Shown here piece by piece: positions 1-13,365 of a stretch of 64,000 nt of DNA. Source of the DNA: Promerops cafer (Eukaryota; Chordata; Aves; Passeriformes; Nectariniidae); contig VZSE01005880.1 of assembly GCA_013398275.1 (NCBI GenBank), positions 560,571 through 624,570 of the forward strand. Direction: 5' to 3'. Position 1 is the first letter of the stretch, and every line of letters begins with the position of its first letter. The translations under genes and the position numbers were made by a program. The notes under the pieces were generated by a model. It did not search any database. It was not told the origin of the DNA and saw only the letters and a program-made list of their open reading frames with translations.

Positions 1-189
1 TTTGAAGGAAAAAAAGTGCTACTAGGTCTTTAGCAAAGGTTTTCTTGATGAAAATATTTGCTAGAAATATTAAAAGATCTTGCTTTAAAGAAAAAAAACA
101 ACCAAACAGCAAACCCCATAAACCCCAACTACATAGTGATATACAAATATTCCCTTTAAAACTTTTGTTCTCATGATGCCAAACAAGTC

Positions 190-392
190 GGATATCAGGC
201 AAAAGTTCTTCACCCAGAGTGGTTGGGCACTGGAACAGGCTGTCCAGGGAAGTGGTCACAGCACCAGCCTGACAGAGTTCAAGAGGTGTTTGGACAAAAC
301 TCTCAGACACATGGTGTCCTGTACAGGGCCAAAAGTTGGACTCCATGATCTTGATGTGCCCCTTCCAACTCAGCATGTTCTGTGATTCTATG
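190..392 (+). repeat. CR1 LINE fragment (3' end)
   Basis: The stretch from gtcggatatcagg through cccagagtggttgggcac, a central part reading cctgacagagttcaagagg, and the end ctgtgattctatga match the 3' end of avian CR1 in the sense direction. It is a 5'-truncated copy of about 200 bases. The small ORFs across it are CR1 sequence and not genes. Confidence 0.9.
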
Positions 393-1140
393 AGGCATTG
401 GAGAGGTGGGGTGGTTGGGAAGTAGACTGGTTGTGAATACAACATTGACAAAGAAATTAGGCAGCTTGTATGCAGTAATAGTATCATATGTAGTTTCATC
501 CACTTTTGCCATTGCTTAAACAAAATCAGAGATCATAGTTCCAGCCTGCTCATAGCAGCAAAATTTTTCTGGCCCCAAATTACAACACTCTGTAACTCTC
601 TACAATCTCAACTCTAAACATCTGTAATGACTATTTTATAATCTGCCTATATGTGACAAACTGCCAAAGTGAAAACTCAACAGATAACATACTTCAGAAT
701 ATTTAGGAGAGGGAGTCCTTGTCATCAGAGCACACAGAGGATCAATCAATGTAAACATAAGTTTCAAACATAACCCAGTTGCCAAAACCAAAAAAGAATC
801 TCACTGCACTTCACAACAACTATGAAATGTTTTATAGAAGGGCTGAACTCGAGGGCTGTTACTACCTGATTACTCCTGCTCTGTGAGCATAAGAACACAG
901 ACCCACACCCTCTGTTAATGCCACTGATATTTCCTGAACTTCCCTCAGTCCCACCCTAGAATCTCTTGTCCATTACTACTGGCCACTACAGGTGTGAAGT
1001 GAAATATAAAGAGAAAGGAAACTGGAAATCTGGATAGTGCAAGATTTTCTAGTCTTCAGACAGAATGAGTGGTGTCTCCAGGCTTAAATTGATATGAACC
1101 ATATTGACTGAATAACAAAGTTATGGAAAAATTCAAAGTA

Positions 1141-1430
1141 AAGGGTTCAACTTCTAGTGTGGTTAGGGCTTTAATTGCATTTTCATCTTTCTAATTTTAC
1201 TTTTAGCAGGAAAGCTATAATAATTGAAAGACAATCAGCCTTGGGGCTTTTTCTTTTCTGCCGCTTCTTAATAATTTATGCAGGTTAATGAGGTGTGCCT
1301 CTACTAACCTTGATTGTAAAGGCATTAGGGAGCTAACCTGCCAGCTACACACCTAGAACTCCTTAGCAGAATCTACTGATGTTTTAGGAGCACCCTAATA
1401 ATTTCTTTTTGCCCGTGATCAACAGGGTTT
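1141..1430. promoter_or_regulatory. Candidate conserved non-coding element
   Basis: Non-repetitive sequence with clustered homeodomain-like cores (tttaattgcat, taataattga, ttaataattt, ggttaatgag), a T-box-like aggtgtg and balanced composition. Weak evidence by eye only. Confidence 0.2.
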
Positions 1431-3854
1431 TTTAACATTAAAATGTGTCTTTGTTAAGATAAGCTATCTTATGTGCACATGAACACACCACTCCAAAGTT
1501 TTTAAATCTTGAAGGACTCTTCAGCTCATCTGGATACAGCAGCTTTGTTTGCTATCTGCCTTATTTAGCTTTCAGGTCCTACTCCAGAGAAAGTTGCCTT
1601 CAACTTTGTTGAAGTACTTAATGAATGTAAAAGAATTTTTGACCCTAGGGAAAGGAAACAACTTGCAAAATTCCTTGTATTTTATGTTGCACTACATTAA
1701 GGAAGGCTGTATGGATAAACATGCTGTGCATTAGCTCTGTAGCACTCCTGTTGCAACTGATTGTGGCCTTCTTCCTGCCTGGCTCTGCTGTTTCAGGTTG
1801 CAGAGAAAATCAGTACATTTCAAATGTGTAGCCAATCTGTCACTTCATCTTTGGTTTCTGCACAAGAAAGAGACCAAAAACTGACATATATTTGTGAAGA
1901 CACTCTTTACCCTGAAGTGCATGTTTGCTCATTGGCTTTATCTGAGCCACTGGAAAACTGTGCATATTGGAGAAGGCATTCTTCTCACTTCACTGAGCTG
2001 CAGCCACAAAGCAGGAAAAGCCTCAGAGCAGAGAAGGGAAGGCATCTGCCAATGCAACTGCAATCAACTGCTCCTCTGGTGCCCTGAGGAAACTAAAACA
2101 CAGTGTCTAAAGCAGCACAGAGGCTGCTATTTCCTGCAGGGTTTGTATTCAGTACTAACAGCACCTAAGCAAGTTACAGTGGGGAGTGGGAATTACTTCT
2201 GCAGACTTCAAGAATGAGCATTTGCATAGTGCACAATGATGAAAGTGGGATTAAGCAGCTAGATTTGCAGCTGGAGGTCTGCAAGTCATTTGTAGTGGTG
2301 GAATTAGCAGGATAGAACCACCTCTCAAGCATTAGTTTATGTAAACCAGTAAAAACTGAACCTGACACACAACAATCCTGCCAGACAAGAAGTCACTTGT
2401 TCCTGCAGAGACAGACTGGGAACTGAGGGGCTTCCTAGTCTATCTTTCTATAATTAACAGCCTTACTATTTGCCACCATGTAGGGACATTTTTGCTATAT
2501 GAAGACATTTAAGAATATTCTTATTTAACTGGTTAAAAGCATTCACATTATTATTAATTCTCTTGTCTGTAGTGGCTGATATGTAATGTCATCTTTATTG
2601 GTTCTCTTTCTTGTTCTGTGATTTTGAAGGAAGTGGCCTCACTTCTTTTCCTTTTTTCTTTTCCTTTTTGTTTTTGAGAGTCTAGAATTTTTCAAGGGTT
2701 TTAGAAATAGGCTTCTCCCGTTCTATTCTGTTCTCTTTAGAAAGCTTCCCTAAACCCTGGAGCATGTTTCTGGTATTTTCTTTTCTTGCTTAAGCTCCCA
2801 GCTTTCCAAAAATTTGCATATTTTAGTGAATTATACATTTTATTCTATGCCGTCTTTGGAGCTACAACTTCAAACATTTGTTATTTACCCATGCATTTGT
2901 TTCATATGCTTCCTCAGTGAGGCCAACTGTAATAAGCCCAAATGGAAGCAAAATACTCAGTTTTTCCCACTTATCTAACGCTATCAATGTTTCTTCTACT
3001 GTACTAATATTTTTGGGGATCATGGTGACTTGAGTACTGATCTACTTTGTCCAAAATTGCCCATTACTCTCCTGAGTTTCCTTATCTACAGCAATACTGC
3101 TGTCATTCTTTGTTGATGCTACGAGCATAAATTGTCATTAACTAAAACTGTTAATGCATTTGCTTCACTTTTTCAAGTAAAAGACATCTCTTTAGCTTGT
3201 GGCATTTGTCACAAAAAGCACAATTTACTGGGCTGATTTCTGTCTTCAGCTTTCCTTTGCCTGTTAGCTTAGGATCTCCAATTTCTTATCTGAACTGTGC
3301 CTGTTACCTCCCTAAAATGACCAGAATGACTCACCAGCTTTAATAATTTGCATATTCATGTCTGTTTTCAACTTCTTTTTATATTCTTTCATACACATCA
3401 TTATACATCTTTGTAAAGCATGCAGTACTCTGTGCACTTCAATAATACAAACTCATAAAGGCATATTTTATCAGAATTAATGGAAAACTAATGGAAAAAC
3501 CAGGCACTTCCAAAACAACTCTTATCAAAATTATTTTCAGACAGCCCAATATATTTTTTTTCAAGAATAACACGCTCAAATATTTTTCAGTTGTTCTCTG
3601 TGAGCTTGCAGGTTTTAGGTGCAATGGTGATTATGCCTACTCTCCTCTTTTGTGCAGAAACTTTTTCTTCATCAGTGATCATCAGAGAGCTGAATTTAAA
3701 AACATTCACTTCATTCATTGCCTCTGTTGTATCAATGTGCTTGCATTGCATCAGATGAACCTCTCTACAACAACCCACTCATCTGTCTCATGCAAGAGGC
3801 TCTTTCTATCGAGTTTTAAATCCCATGGCTCCCACACTGTTATCTACAGGGGAA

Positions 3855-3920
3855 AAATAAAGAAAAGGAAGAAAAAAAAAAAGAAAAGGGGGGGGGAAAA
3901 AAAAAAAAAAAAAGAAGATT
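3855..3920. repeat. Purine low-complexity tract
   Basis: A run of A and G with a stretch of nine G and then sixteen or more A. It makes up the end of a 153-codon plus-strand ORF that is therefore not a gene. Confidence 0.9.
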
Positions 3921-6900
3921 GTGCTATAAATCTTCCCGCACATTTGCTTTGAATATGAGTTCAACCAGAGGAAAACTCTTAATTCTGCTTTTTGTGTTCA
4001 TAACTGCATCTTCCAAGATGGGCATTTTCATGGGAATGAGTGTGATTGTATTTCCTGTGCTAGCCAGGAACAGGTCTTGATGAGAATCTCTTTCAGTCCA
4101 ACAACTGAAGCCGTGCTAATTTCTTACTTTGCAATAGTATATGAGAGTCATCTCCTGTCTTCAGCTTGCTCTCAATTCCCTTGCTCTCAGATCCAGTTCA
4201 GTAAAAGGAATTTTGTGACTTTGTGAAGAGTGCAAATTTTGAATTTTGCCTGCTGTGATGGTTTATTGTAACAACAGTTTTGCTGTGCTCAGTAGTTACT
4301 TTGCTTGAAAATGCATTTTCCCAACATTCTGCCAAAATTCACAACAAAGCCATAATTCCATAGCTTTAACAATGAAACAAATTTTCTTCTATGTAATAGA
4401 ATAACAAGACTGTTATAGAGTACTGTGCTATTACAAAAAAACCATCCAAACCAACCAACCAAACGGAGATCAATCATTACCTCACTCAACTATCATAATC
4501 TCTGGCATTAGTTTCTGTAAATGAAAAAAACTTGGAAAAATTCATTGATGGCTGTCTCCATCACAATAGTGGCACTGTTTGGCTCACAGATTTGTTCCCC
4601 TTTTAGTTAGTAGCAAACCAGTTCAGTCAGCAAATAAGATGAACTTTCTCAGAGAGAACCTTCCTGCCTCATACAGTTGTTCTATTTAAATTATTAACTC
4701 AGTTTAGACTTACCCCTCAAAATAGGCTGTAGCTTTTTGCTTCTGTGCTCAGAATTGTAGACCAAAAATACACACTTGATTATAATTATTCCATATGCAA
4801 GTATCACCTTGAGGTTAACTCCTGGTCCACAAGAAGTGGCCAAGGTCTGAGTGACTTAGGCAGAGCCAAAGTTCTACATGCGGGTATGCTGCAACAACAG
4901 ATTTGGTTTTTTTTCTGAAACCCCCTCATTTGAGGCTTTGCATGGGCAATGTTCCACCTTAAGGAGTTTTTAACTGGTCTGAAAATACTGGTGCATCTTG
5001 TATTATCTTCTTAAAGCTAGGGTTTGTCATAAAAATATGGAAATTAATGATGCTTGAAGTACAACATTTGGTAAAAGTTTATGAACACAAGGTTGTGTGG
5101 ACAATTGTATCAAGTCTAGATGAACTCTCTTTCAGTGAACATTAAGAAAAATTTTTAGGTTTGTTAGAGAAATTTCTAACCTCAATTTCTTAACACTGAA
5201 ATAGAAAAGCATCACAAATGCACAGAAAGACAGACTCTTACCAATACATAAATATTGCACCCTCATTAGTTTTCATTTGCAAAGGTAATGAAGCAGAAAA
5301 CACCAGCAGTTTGGAATTTACAACCCTAAGAAGATCTGTAAATAAAAGCAACAGACTAGCCCAATAGTCCTGACTCCTGCCATTTAAAGTCTCTTCTGGA
5401 GGACTTAACAGGCAATACATATCAGTTTTCGAGAAGTAGCATCTAAATCAGGAGGAGCACACGGAATCAAGTAGGCTGATGGAAATCTATCTTTTAACTT
5501 GATGGGAGTAATGCCTGCAGAATTTGGAGAGATTTGTGACAGGGCTCAAGGAATGTAATATTCCTCTTGAATTAATTAATTTTTGCAATCATTGTACTGT
5601 GAGTGGTACACAGCTGCCAGGAAAGATTTGTGGCCTACCTGAAGTACCAATTATCTTCCATTTTCTACAGGAAAAGTGTCTGGAAATGTGAGTGATAGCA
5701 GCAAATTTTACGCATCACTAATGATGGAATTAAATGTAAGCTCCATCATTTCTAGTAACAATTTTTGTAAATAACATAAAATAAAATACAGAAATGAAAT
5801 AATTGGAATTTGTGCAAGAAAAGTTAATTTAGTATTTTTTTTTCCTCTTAATGATATTTCCTGTCATAATTGACTTATCAACCTTAGATCCTACTAGAAA
5901 AGTGTATTATTAGGAGAAGCTAATTTTGTTCAAGTAAAGGGTAGCCCAAGAAAGGCCAGTCTAAATCCAGCCCAATGTGGACTAAAAATTCTATCTAAAC
6001 CACTTCTTTAAAGCTAATCAGATCTCACTCTTGGCATGTACCACAGAAAGTCTTTTGGATTTCCTGTGATCAATCTTGTGCTTCAGACACTTGCCAAGTC
6101 CCAGCTGATGAATATGGGACTCTCCCATATGATTCTGACTCATTCACTAATCACAGTAAGGAAAATCATGGTTCCCAAATACAAATGTTGGTGTCTTTCC
6201 TGACAGGTACAACTCACCAAGCTGTTTGAGTAACTCTGTCTAAAACACTGATTTTATTGGTAGTTTAGAAATATTTTTTTTCTAACTAAACAAAAGTTAC
6301 AGGTATTTGAGTGAAAAGACAATTAATAAAATCACATTTTTTTCCCATTTGAAGAAAAAATTCTCTATGCCTAAAACATGAAGGTTGAAAGGTTGAAGCC
6401 AAAATGTAGGTCAGACTTAAAAATGGCATGGAATTAATCACCACTGAGACACAGAGAACGAGCTCAGATTACTTAGAGTATTTGAGAAGCTGGGAGCATT
6501 TAAGAATTGCCTCTGGGGCATACCCAAAAGAGAAATTTATTAAGCTCTTTAAATGCGCTCCTGAGAACCAATGGGCCATAAGGGAATGCATCAGAAATGC
6601 CCAAGAAGAAATTTTCAAGGGCTAACACACATAAACACACAGTCACAGAGGGGAAGCTTATTTTAGAATGTGGGTGATTCCACAAGTCAGCTTTGTGCAT
6701 TTGTCAGCAGTGAGATGGTTCTAGCTTTGCCTATGACAATTGGAATTTTTATGTACACAGGGGATTTTTTTTTTTTTTTTTAGATCTGCAAATGCAGAAT
6801 CTCTGTTGGAGTTTTAGCCTGATTAGTGTCATCAAATATCAAAGATGTTCATGTACACGTACTACACAGCTCGCTGCACTACATGGCCCCTAGTTTCTAA

Positions 6901-9900
6901 TTTTCAGTATTTCTGTCTTTTGTTGAACATCTTTTGGCTCAGCTGCTTGTAAATTGCTACGAGGTGTCCCCAGCCAGACCATGAAGCTGTAGGGAAACAT
7001 CTGGGGTGAGAAGAGGGTAGAACCACAGCTGTGATGTCTTGTTTATAGGCAATACCCCTATGCACACTATTGAGTGCTAACTTATAGTTACACAAATAAT
7101 ATTTTTTCTCTGTTTTAAATAAAATACAATGCTTACCAATTACCACAGTGCAGCGATGAAACTCTCATTTTGATAATTGCCCTGTGCCCCCCTGCTAGGC
7201 TCAGGCAAGTAGATTCCATGCTTCAGCAGCCAGAGGAGTCCTGTGCTCAGAGGAAACCTTGGGACGGGCGTGGGCATGTAGTCAGAATCACCAGGGGATC
7301 GTGATCTCGCTTGCATCTCACTCCTGTGCCACTTGTGCTGTCCTTGGAGGCTACTGAGACACAGGGGCAGGCTGAGCAGCTTAGAGGGAGAACTTGGGAT
7401 CTGAATGTTCTCAGGAGAGGAAAGCGCCCTTCTCTGGACTATGTTACTGGAAGTAGTTTCATAAGCCAGCTTGACAAAAGAAACAATGACCCAAAAATCC
7501 ACACACTAGATCAGCGGTCCAATTCCTGCAAGATGAAGTGAAAATGATAGAAAAGCCTACACCTGATGTTTACAGGATACACTGTCCAAGTGGCATAAAC
7601 TGAGTGTTGAAGGGAGACTGCTTGGGCAGAGGCTTCTCCTTCAACACTGGGCATGATGGACTGGAATTAATAACCTTTTTAAAAGAAAATTATTTGAAGA
7701 GCCAAGGCTTAATTTAATAAGACCCTAACCTCAGTTTCAGCTGAACCTTGCTTAAAGAAAAGAGGATATAAATGCCTCAGAAAATACGTTAAATGCATTT
7801 TCAATCCTGATGGCACTGCTTACCAGCCAAAAATGACATAACCGCATGATAAGTTAGTAAAATATCTTTCTCAGCTTCTCAGTGGGTGACTGTACATCTG
7901 GAGGTCAGTTTAAAGGACAGCCTGGAGCAAGCTGACCTCCTGCATCCATGCTAGATAACAGTAAATAATTTCTTAAGTAGCATTTCTACTGTAGCTGTTA
8001 CCTGATTTAACCTTCCTCAATTGTAAAAAAAAGTCAAAAATGAAAAAAAGGAAAACACTTCTTCAGGAAGGTGTTGAAAAAGTTTTATTTGTTGTGACAA
8101 CCTGACACTCTTGAGACTGTGAGGAGTAAAAATGTGGTAGAAAAGTGTGGCCTAACAGGCCATCACATGCTTTAAGCAGTGAGGGAGGAAAACCCTGTAG
8201 CATTTAAGAGAAAAATAATGAAGAATAAAATCTGATGGAACACACAGTTGCATCCAGGAAAGAAGGTCAGCAGAAACACTCATAAAAATCAGTGTCAGGA
8301 GGTGATTGAGCATGTTCAGCAGGGGACAGTGTTTTCCACTCTGTTGATAATACAATCAAGTTCCTTGTGCTGATGATGGTAGAAGAAGAAAGATTACATT
8401 TTTCTCTCCTCTGGATGTTCTGAAGTCACTCATGGCAGAGCTGATTCTCTAGCAATTATAGCCAAGCTGAGCTAATATGGGTTACAGGCAGCAAAGAACC
8501 CAGAACAGAGACTGTACACACACTGAACCCCTGGAGACTACAGTGAGCCCTGCTCTGACCCACCCTCAGCATCCCAACATCACACAGGTGCAGGCCTCAG
8601 GGCTGGGGACAGGTGACATCACAAAGGGGCTAGTAACACCTCTCTTCCTTATGTGATGACCCTGAATGAGCCAGCTCAAGTGTTAGACCTTCTGGTTTTA
8701 CATGTCTCAAGGCAGAATATCACAACCCAGCTTCAGCCCGTCCTTCCTCTGTGTCTGGGCCAATGGGCTTAGAACTTGAGGAGAAACTGAGACACAGCTA
8801 GACTAGGCAATACTGTGTAAAGCCAGAAATGTCCTGGACAAGGCTTCACACAAAAGACACGAGACTAATATAATTCATATTGCAGTAGATCTGGTGCCTA
8901 TTGAGGTGGATTGTACTTGATATCACACACTTCTCCAATTATTACACTGTATTGCTGGTTTCCACTCATTGCTTCTGAAGTGGCAGAAAACTCCTTAGAA
9001 TACAAAATACGTAACCAACAGTACTGCATATGTAGATCTTATCAGGATACAGTGATTTAAGTTATTTTGAATTAAAGAAACTATTTCGAGTCCCCTGCCT
9101 GTTGCACAGGCAGGCTGTGACCTTTTCTCTTGCCAAGATGTTCTATTGTTGTTCTTAACTTGAGTCTGCCTTTTGAAAGGATTTTATTCACCTTGAGCCT
9201 GAGTTATCGATGTAAAAATCCTGTTGCTGCAATTACATAACTGCTACCAGAAATGTAGCAAACATATAAGAGTCTTATGGCACAGAAATGAGTCCCCAAG
9301 CACACACAATTCTAGAGACAAGTCAAGCCAGGGATACAGACAAGCTTTCAAACAAGAGAGGAATCACAGGAAAAGAGAATAAAGAAGTTGCAGTAGCTTA
9401 CAAAACACTTAGGGAGAAGACAGGAAAGTGAGAAAATAGATACTGTGTAGTCCACAAGGTTTTGTATGGCTTTTGCTCATTTTTGCCTTTGTTATCTTGT
9501 ATTAACCTCAACACCTTTTAAAGACTTTAAGTCAGAAGACAATGACAGAGTTTCTGTGGAACAAGGCAGGCTGGAGGCAGTTACATACTGTAAAGCTGGG
9601 GTAATTTAGTGACAAGTCTCCTAAGGACTAGGACTTTCTCAGTCCTGTAATAATCCTCAAACCAGTACAGGTACATCCATACATGTTTAATTCAGTCCTC
9701 ATTTCACAATTTCACTTTCATCCATGGTCATATTAGCTAAAGTAACCTAGAGATGCAGGTTACCCAGAATACCGTTTCTGATACAGAAATCTAAAAATTA
9801 TTTTCTGCCTTGAGAAGCACTTCCTCATCTCATACTGCATTTGTACATAAAGCTACAGGATGCACCTGAACAGAAAAATATTGATTACATGAGTTGCTTC

Positions 9901-11012
9901 CATGCTTCAGAATACTGGGGTTATTCCAAATTTCATTGCAAGAGAGTGGCCCAAGGATTTCTGATCAGCTATGTGATGATCTAGTATAAGTGCCACATCA
10001 TTGTTTCACATCTTTAGCAACACTAAAGGGATCAGAAGGGTCTTTTCCAAGGAACTAGTTGATTTTTACTTCTCTTCAACTAAAAGTGGCACTCAGACAA
10101 TGTGAGAACTCCACAGCCTGTTCCTGTGTGGAGGAATTCAAGGATTGAATGAGCTCTTAGTGCAAAACAACTAAATTATTTCAAAAGACTGGGCTCTCTG
10201 GAGAAAATCAGTGAAATGAAAGTCCTTACCACCTCCTATTTGTTCTGTTCATGGGGAAAGAGAACAAAGTATAATCACACAATGTCTGTTACTAACCAAT
10301 ATGGAATGAATTTGAATCAAGTTTTTGCAAGCAAGAAGGAAACTATCGTATATTGAGAACAAGGGGAAAAAGTTGCAAGGGATTTCAAATGCCTTTTACT
10401 GGAACTTTTTACAATCAGTTTTTAAGCATTTTTTGTACTGGAAAAAGAGAGGGCTATTCAATCAAACTGCAGGGAAGTATCCATGTGAAGTATGGAGGGT
10501 GTAATTGTTTAAGACATGATTTGTTGGGGAAGCAGAATTACATTCAGTGATCAGAATGAATTAATTTGGATACTTGAGGTAGTGAACTTCTGTGGGTTTT
10601 TTAGATTATGATAATCCATGAACATAGTCTGACAGGGAAGTTTTAGCTTTTTTCCTGCCCTTGTTACCCAGAAAACATAACCTGGGTACAGTCTTTTATT
10701 TATCCTGATAGTAGTTAGTAATGAACAGGTCTCAGTTTGTTTCACCTCCACACTTTGAAAAATAGAACATGCAAACCCAGACTACATGGAGGAAAACACA
10801 GATCATGTATTCTGCTATGTAATCTGGGTTTCCTCTTCAATATTTTCTAGGTTCTGCATGTTAATTTTCTAGCGGTCAACTTTAAATGAACTTAATTATT
10901 TTCTCACTTACAGAGGGCTGCCAGACTCACCAAAGACAGTTTTAACAAGACCACTAATAGTTCATGACCAGCTGCAGGTAAACAACTGTTCACCTGCCAT
11001 CCTTTTCTCTCA

Positions 11013-11120
11013 GAGATGTAATGTGCAGCTTTCAAGTCACTCTTAACTCAAAGAGTGTAATGTGCAGCTTCCAAGTCACTCTTAACTCAAAGAGTGTAAT
11101 GTGCAGCTTCCAAGTCACTC
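11013..11120. repeat. Tandem repeat, 39-base unit, about 2.7 copies
   Basis: Units start agagatgtaatgtgcagc at 11013, then agagtgtaatgtgcagctt at about 11053 and 11092. The second and third copies are identical over the shared part; the first has one extra base and one substitution. The array ends about 40 bases before the N at 11,163. Confidence 0.9.
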
Positions 11121-11122
11121 AA

Positions 11123-11206
11123 ACCTGCTTATTGACCAGATGCTATTAATTCAGATTATAAGNTTACCTGCTTATTGACCAAGATGCTATTAATTCAGAT
11201 TATAAG
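11123..11206. other. Assembly join: N at 11,163 between two copies of the same 40 bases
   Basis: The segment 11123-11162 and the segment 11166-11206 are the same except for one extra A. A single N lies between them. This is the look of two contig ends that overlap but were not merged, so one copy is probably false. Confidence 0.8.
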
Positions 11207-13331
11207 ACTTCAGAGAGAACCACATACCACAGCACCACTTCCAGTTTGATTTTCATAGATATTCTTACCAAAGTTCTTGTAAAGACTTAACCACTGTTAT
11301 TGAGGGAAATAAAAACAAAAGCCAACCTAAATTTGCCTGTGGGAAAGAAGTATAGAACTAACACTTGAATAATAACACTCTAGAGTTTCTTCTTTGCTTC
11401 TCTTTTGCTTTAAAGCAGGCTTCTATCAGCTCCATAGTGGTTTGCCTATTTTCTTGACAGAGGGGAAAAGAGGAGAAAAAGTGGAAGCAACATTATTTCT
11501 GAAATCTCACTTTCCCTATTCTGAAGAAAGCATATCTTCCAACTCTTACTTTTGGCAGAGAGATCAAGTGCATGATTTAGCTCCTTCACAGTTACCTTTG
11601 GTTATGAAAAGTTAATTGTTTGATTATGATCTTTTTTCTTTTCTTTTCAAACAGAGATTCAATAACTGTGAAGGTAAGAATTATTTTTTTCTTTTTTAAT
11701 AAGAGAATTCCTCTTTTCTGCCCTCTGCCCTGTCTGAACTGATGTGCAGATAATAATCAAGTCTTGGTTTACACAGTATCTGAAATAGATCATCATTGTA
11801 TGAAGATTTGAAAACTAAATCAAATCTGAATTGAAATTAGGTTGTGGTAGTCCATAGAAAATTTTATTCAAGGTGGATTGTCACTTTCCCTTCTCCAAGT
11901 TAATTTATGGCCACACATTAAATGCTACAATGCATACCAACTTTTTGGTATGGATTTTACAAACCAAGTGAACTGTTTGAATTTCTGATTGTCAGTATCG
12001 ACAAATGAGATCTGCTCTAGGACTCACAGAGCACAGAGTGAAGGCTGTATTTCTTCTGGGCATTTATGACCTTGGGTGGTTGAAGGCACCTTTCAGCCTC
12101 ATGTCTGACTCTAATTAAGGGCTTCAAATCAAGTGAAATGCCAGAAACTTTGCAATTTCCCCTGGAAAACTACTTAGAAAGGAGCAACAAACTTCAGCTT
12201 TTCAAACAGAGCAGAGAATGCCCACTCTCAGTGTCAAACTTGGGCAACACAAAATCCCAAATTTCAAATATTTGAATTATTGACTGCTGGTTTTGGTACA
12301 AAACTAGGTCAAGAGACTTCAACAGGCTACACAAAGGTAAATTACTCTCATTCTTGCAGAACTGTGTAATTTCATTTTATTTCTAATGTTTTACTGTGAA
12401 AGTTCATTTTATTTCTAATGTCTTGAGGGCCTCACTACAGCCTTTAGGATGAAAATGAGATAGCCTTCTGGACCATTAACAGTGCTACACTTTCCCCTTC
12501 CCCTCTTCCCGTCTCCCTGACCATTGCTGCTTTTTACCCTTTTCATTTTCCTCCCTGGAGCAATTTCCTGTCTGGGTTTCAAACACAATATTTTTTCCCA
12601 TTCATCTCTTCAACAATTAGCCATTAAATGTTCAAGTTACAATTTTAATTAGCATTACTTCCAAAAGAGACAAATAGAGAACCACTGCATTCATATTTCA
12701 GGATTGTTTCACACTGGAAGCTTACTGCAGAAACCACTATAATGTCAAAAGCTGCTGTCAGTTCCATTCAGGAAAGCTATCTGTCGAAGTAGATGAACTA
12801 AAAACCACTTAAAGGAGGGGAGGAGGGGAGAACAGAAACAAAACCTTTGATACAGCAAGATTCAGACTTCTATCAGGGCACCTGATACAGCTGTTTCAGA
12901 CTTTACTAAGCATCTTTAAAGTGAGCAGAACCACTGACACTGCTGAAGTGTTCTGTCCTTTCATTTTAGTATTTCTTAATTTTTTCCCCATGAAGCTCTT
13001 ATATTTATACTAATTCTGAAAGAATCACCAATATCACCATGTGGAGCTCCCTAATCACCTTTTAAAATACAAAATTAAATAATAAAAAAATCCTCCTTCC
13101 CAGTTTGTTATTATGCCAAGCCAGCTCTTCAGCTCACTTAATCTCTCTCTTCTCTAATGCTTTCCCACCTAAGTATTTATGGACAGTAAATGATTCTCCC
13201 TACAGTGTCTCCCTTCAGGTAGGCTATGCAAGCCAAGCTCTGTCAGGATCCAAGCCATGCAGCAGGGATAGCCTGAAGCAGAGCCGTGCCTTCACCTGGC
13301 TCAGCTCATCCATACTTGCTTAGCCCTGCAT

Positions 13332-13365
13332 ATTTGCATTAGCACAGCAGTGTTCCTGTGCTAAT
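13332..13365. promoter_or_regulatory. Octamer motif overlapping a perfect 10-base inverted repeat
   Basis: ATTTGCAT (the POU/Oct octamer) at 13332-13339 overlaps the left arm ATTAGCACAG (13338-13347). An 8-base spacer follows, then the exact complement CTGTGCTAAT (13356-13365). This suggests a paired transcription-factor site in a regulatory element; function is inferred. Confidence 0.35.

Larger units (their letters stand above)
393..11012. other. Non-coding stretch
   Basis: No gene recognised. Short ORFs here are chance frames. T runs occur at about 6764-6781 and a purine tract at 3.86 kb. A 65-codon plus-strand frame at 6428-6625 reads fairly protein-like but has no donor and no known match. 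A slightly GC-richer patch lies at 7,170-7,480 and another at 8,500-8,780, neither recognised. Confidence 0.5.

Noticed and set aside
3491..3952. 153-codon plus-strand ORF
   Set aside because: The end is translated A/G low-complexity sequence, and no coding features are seen in the rest.
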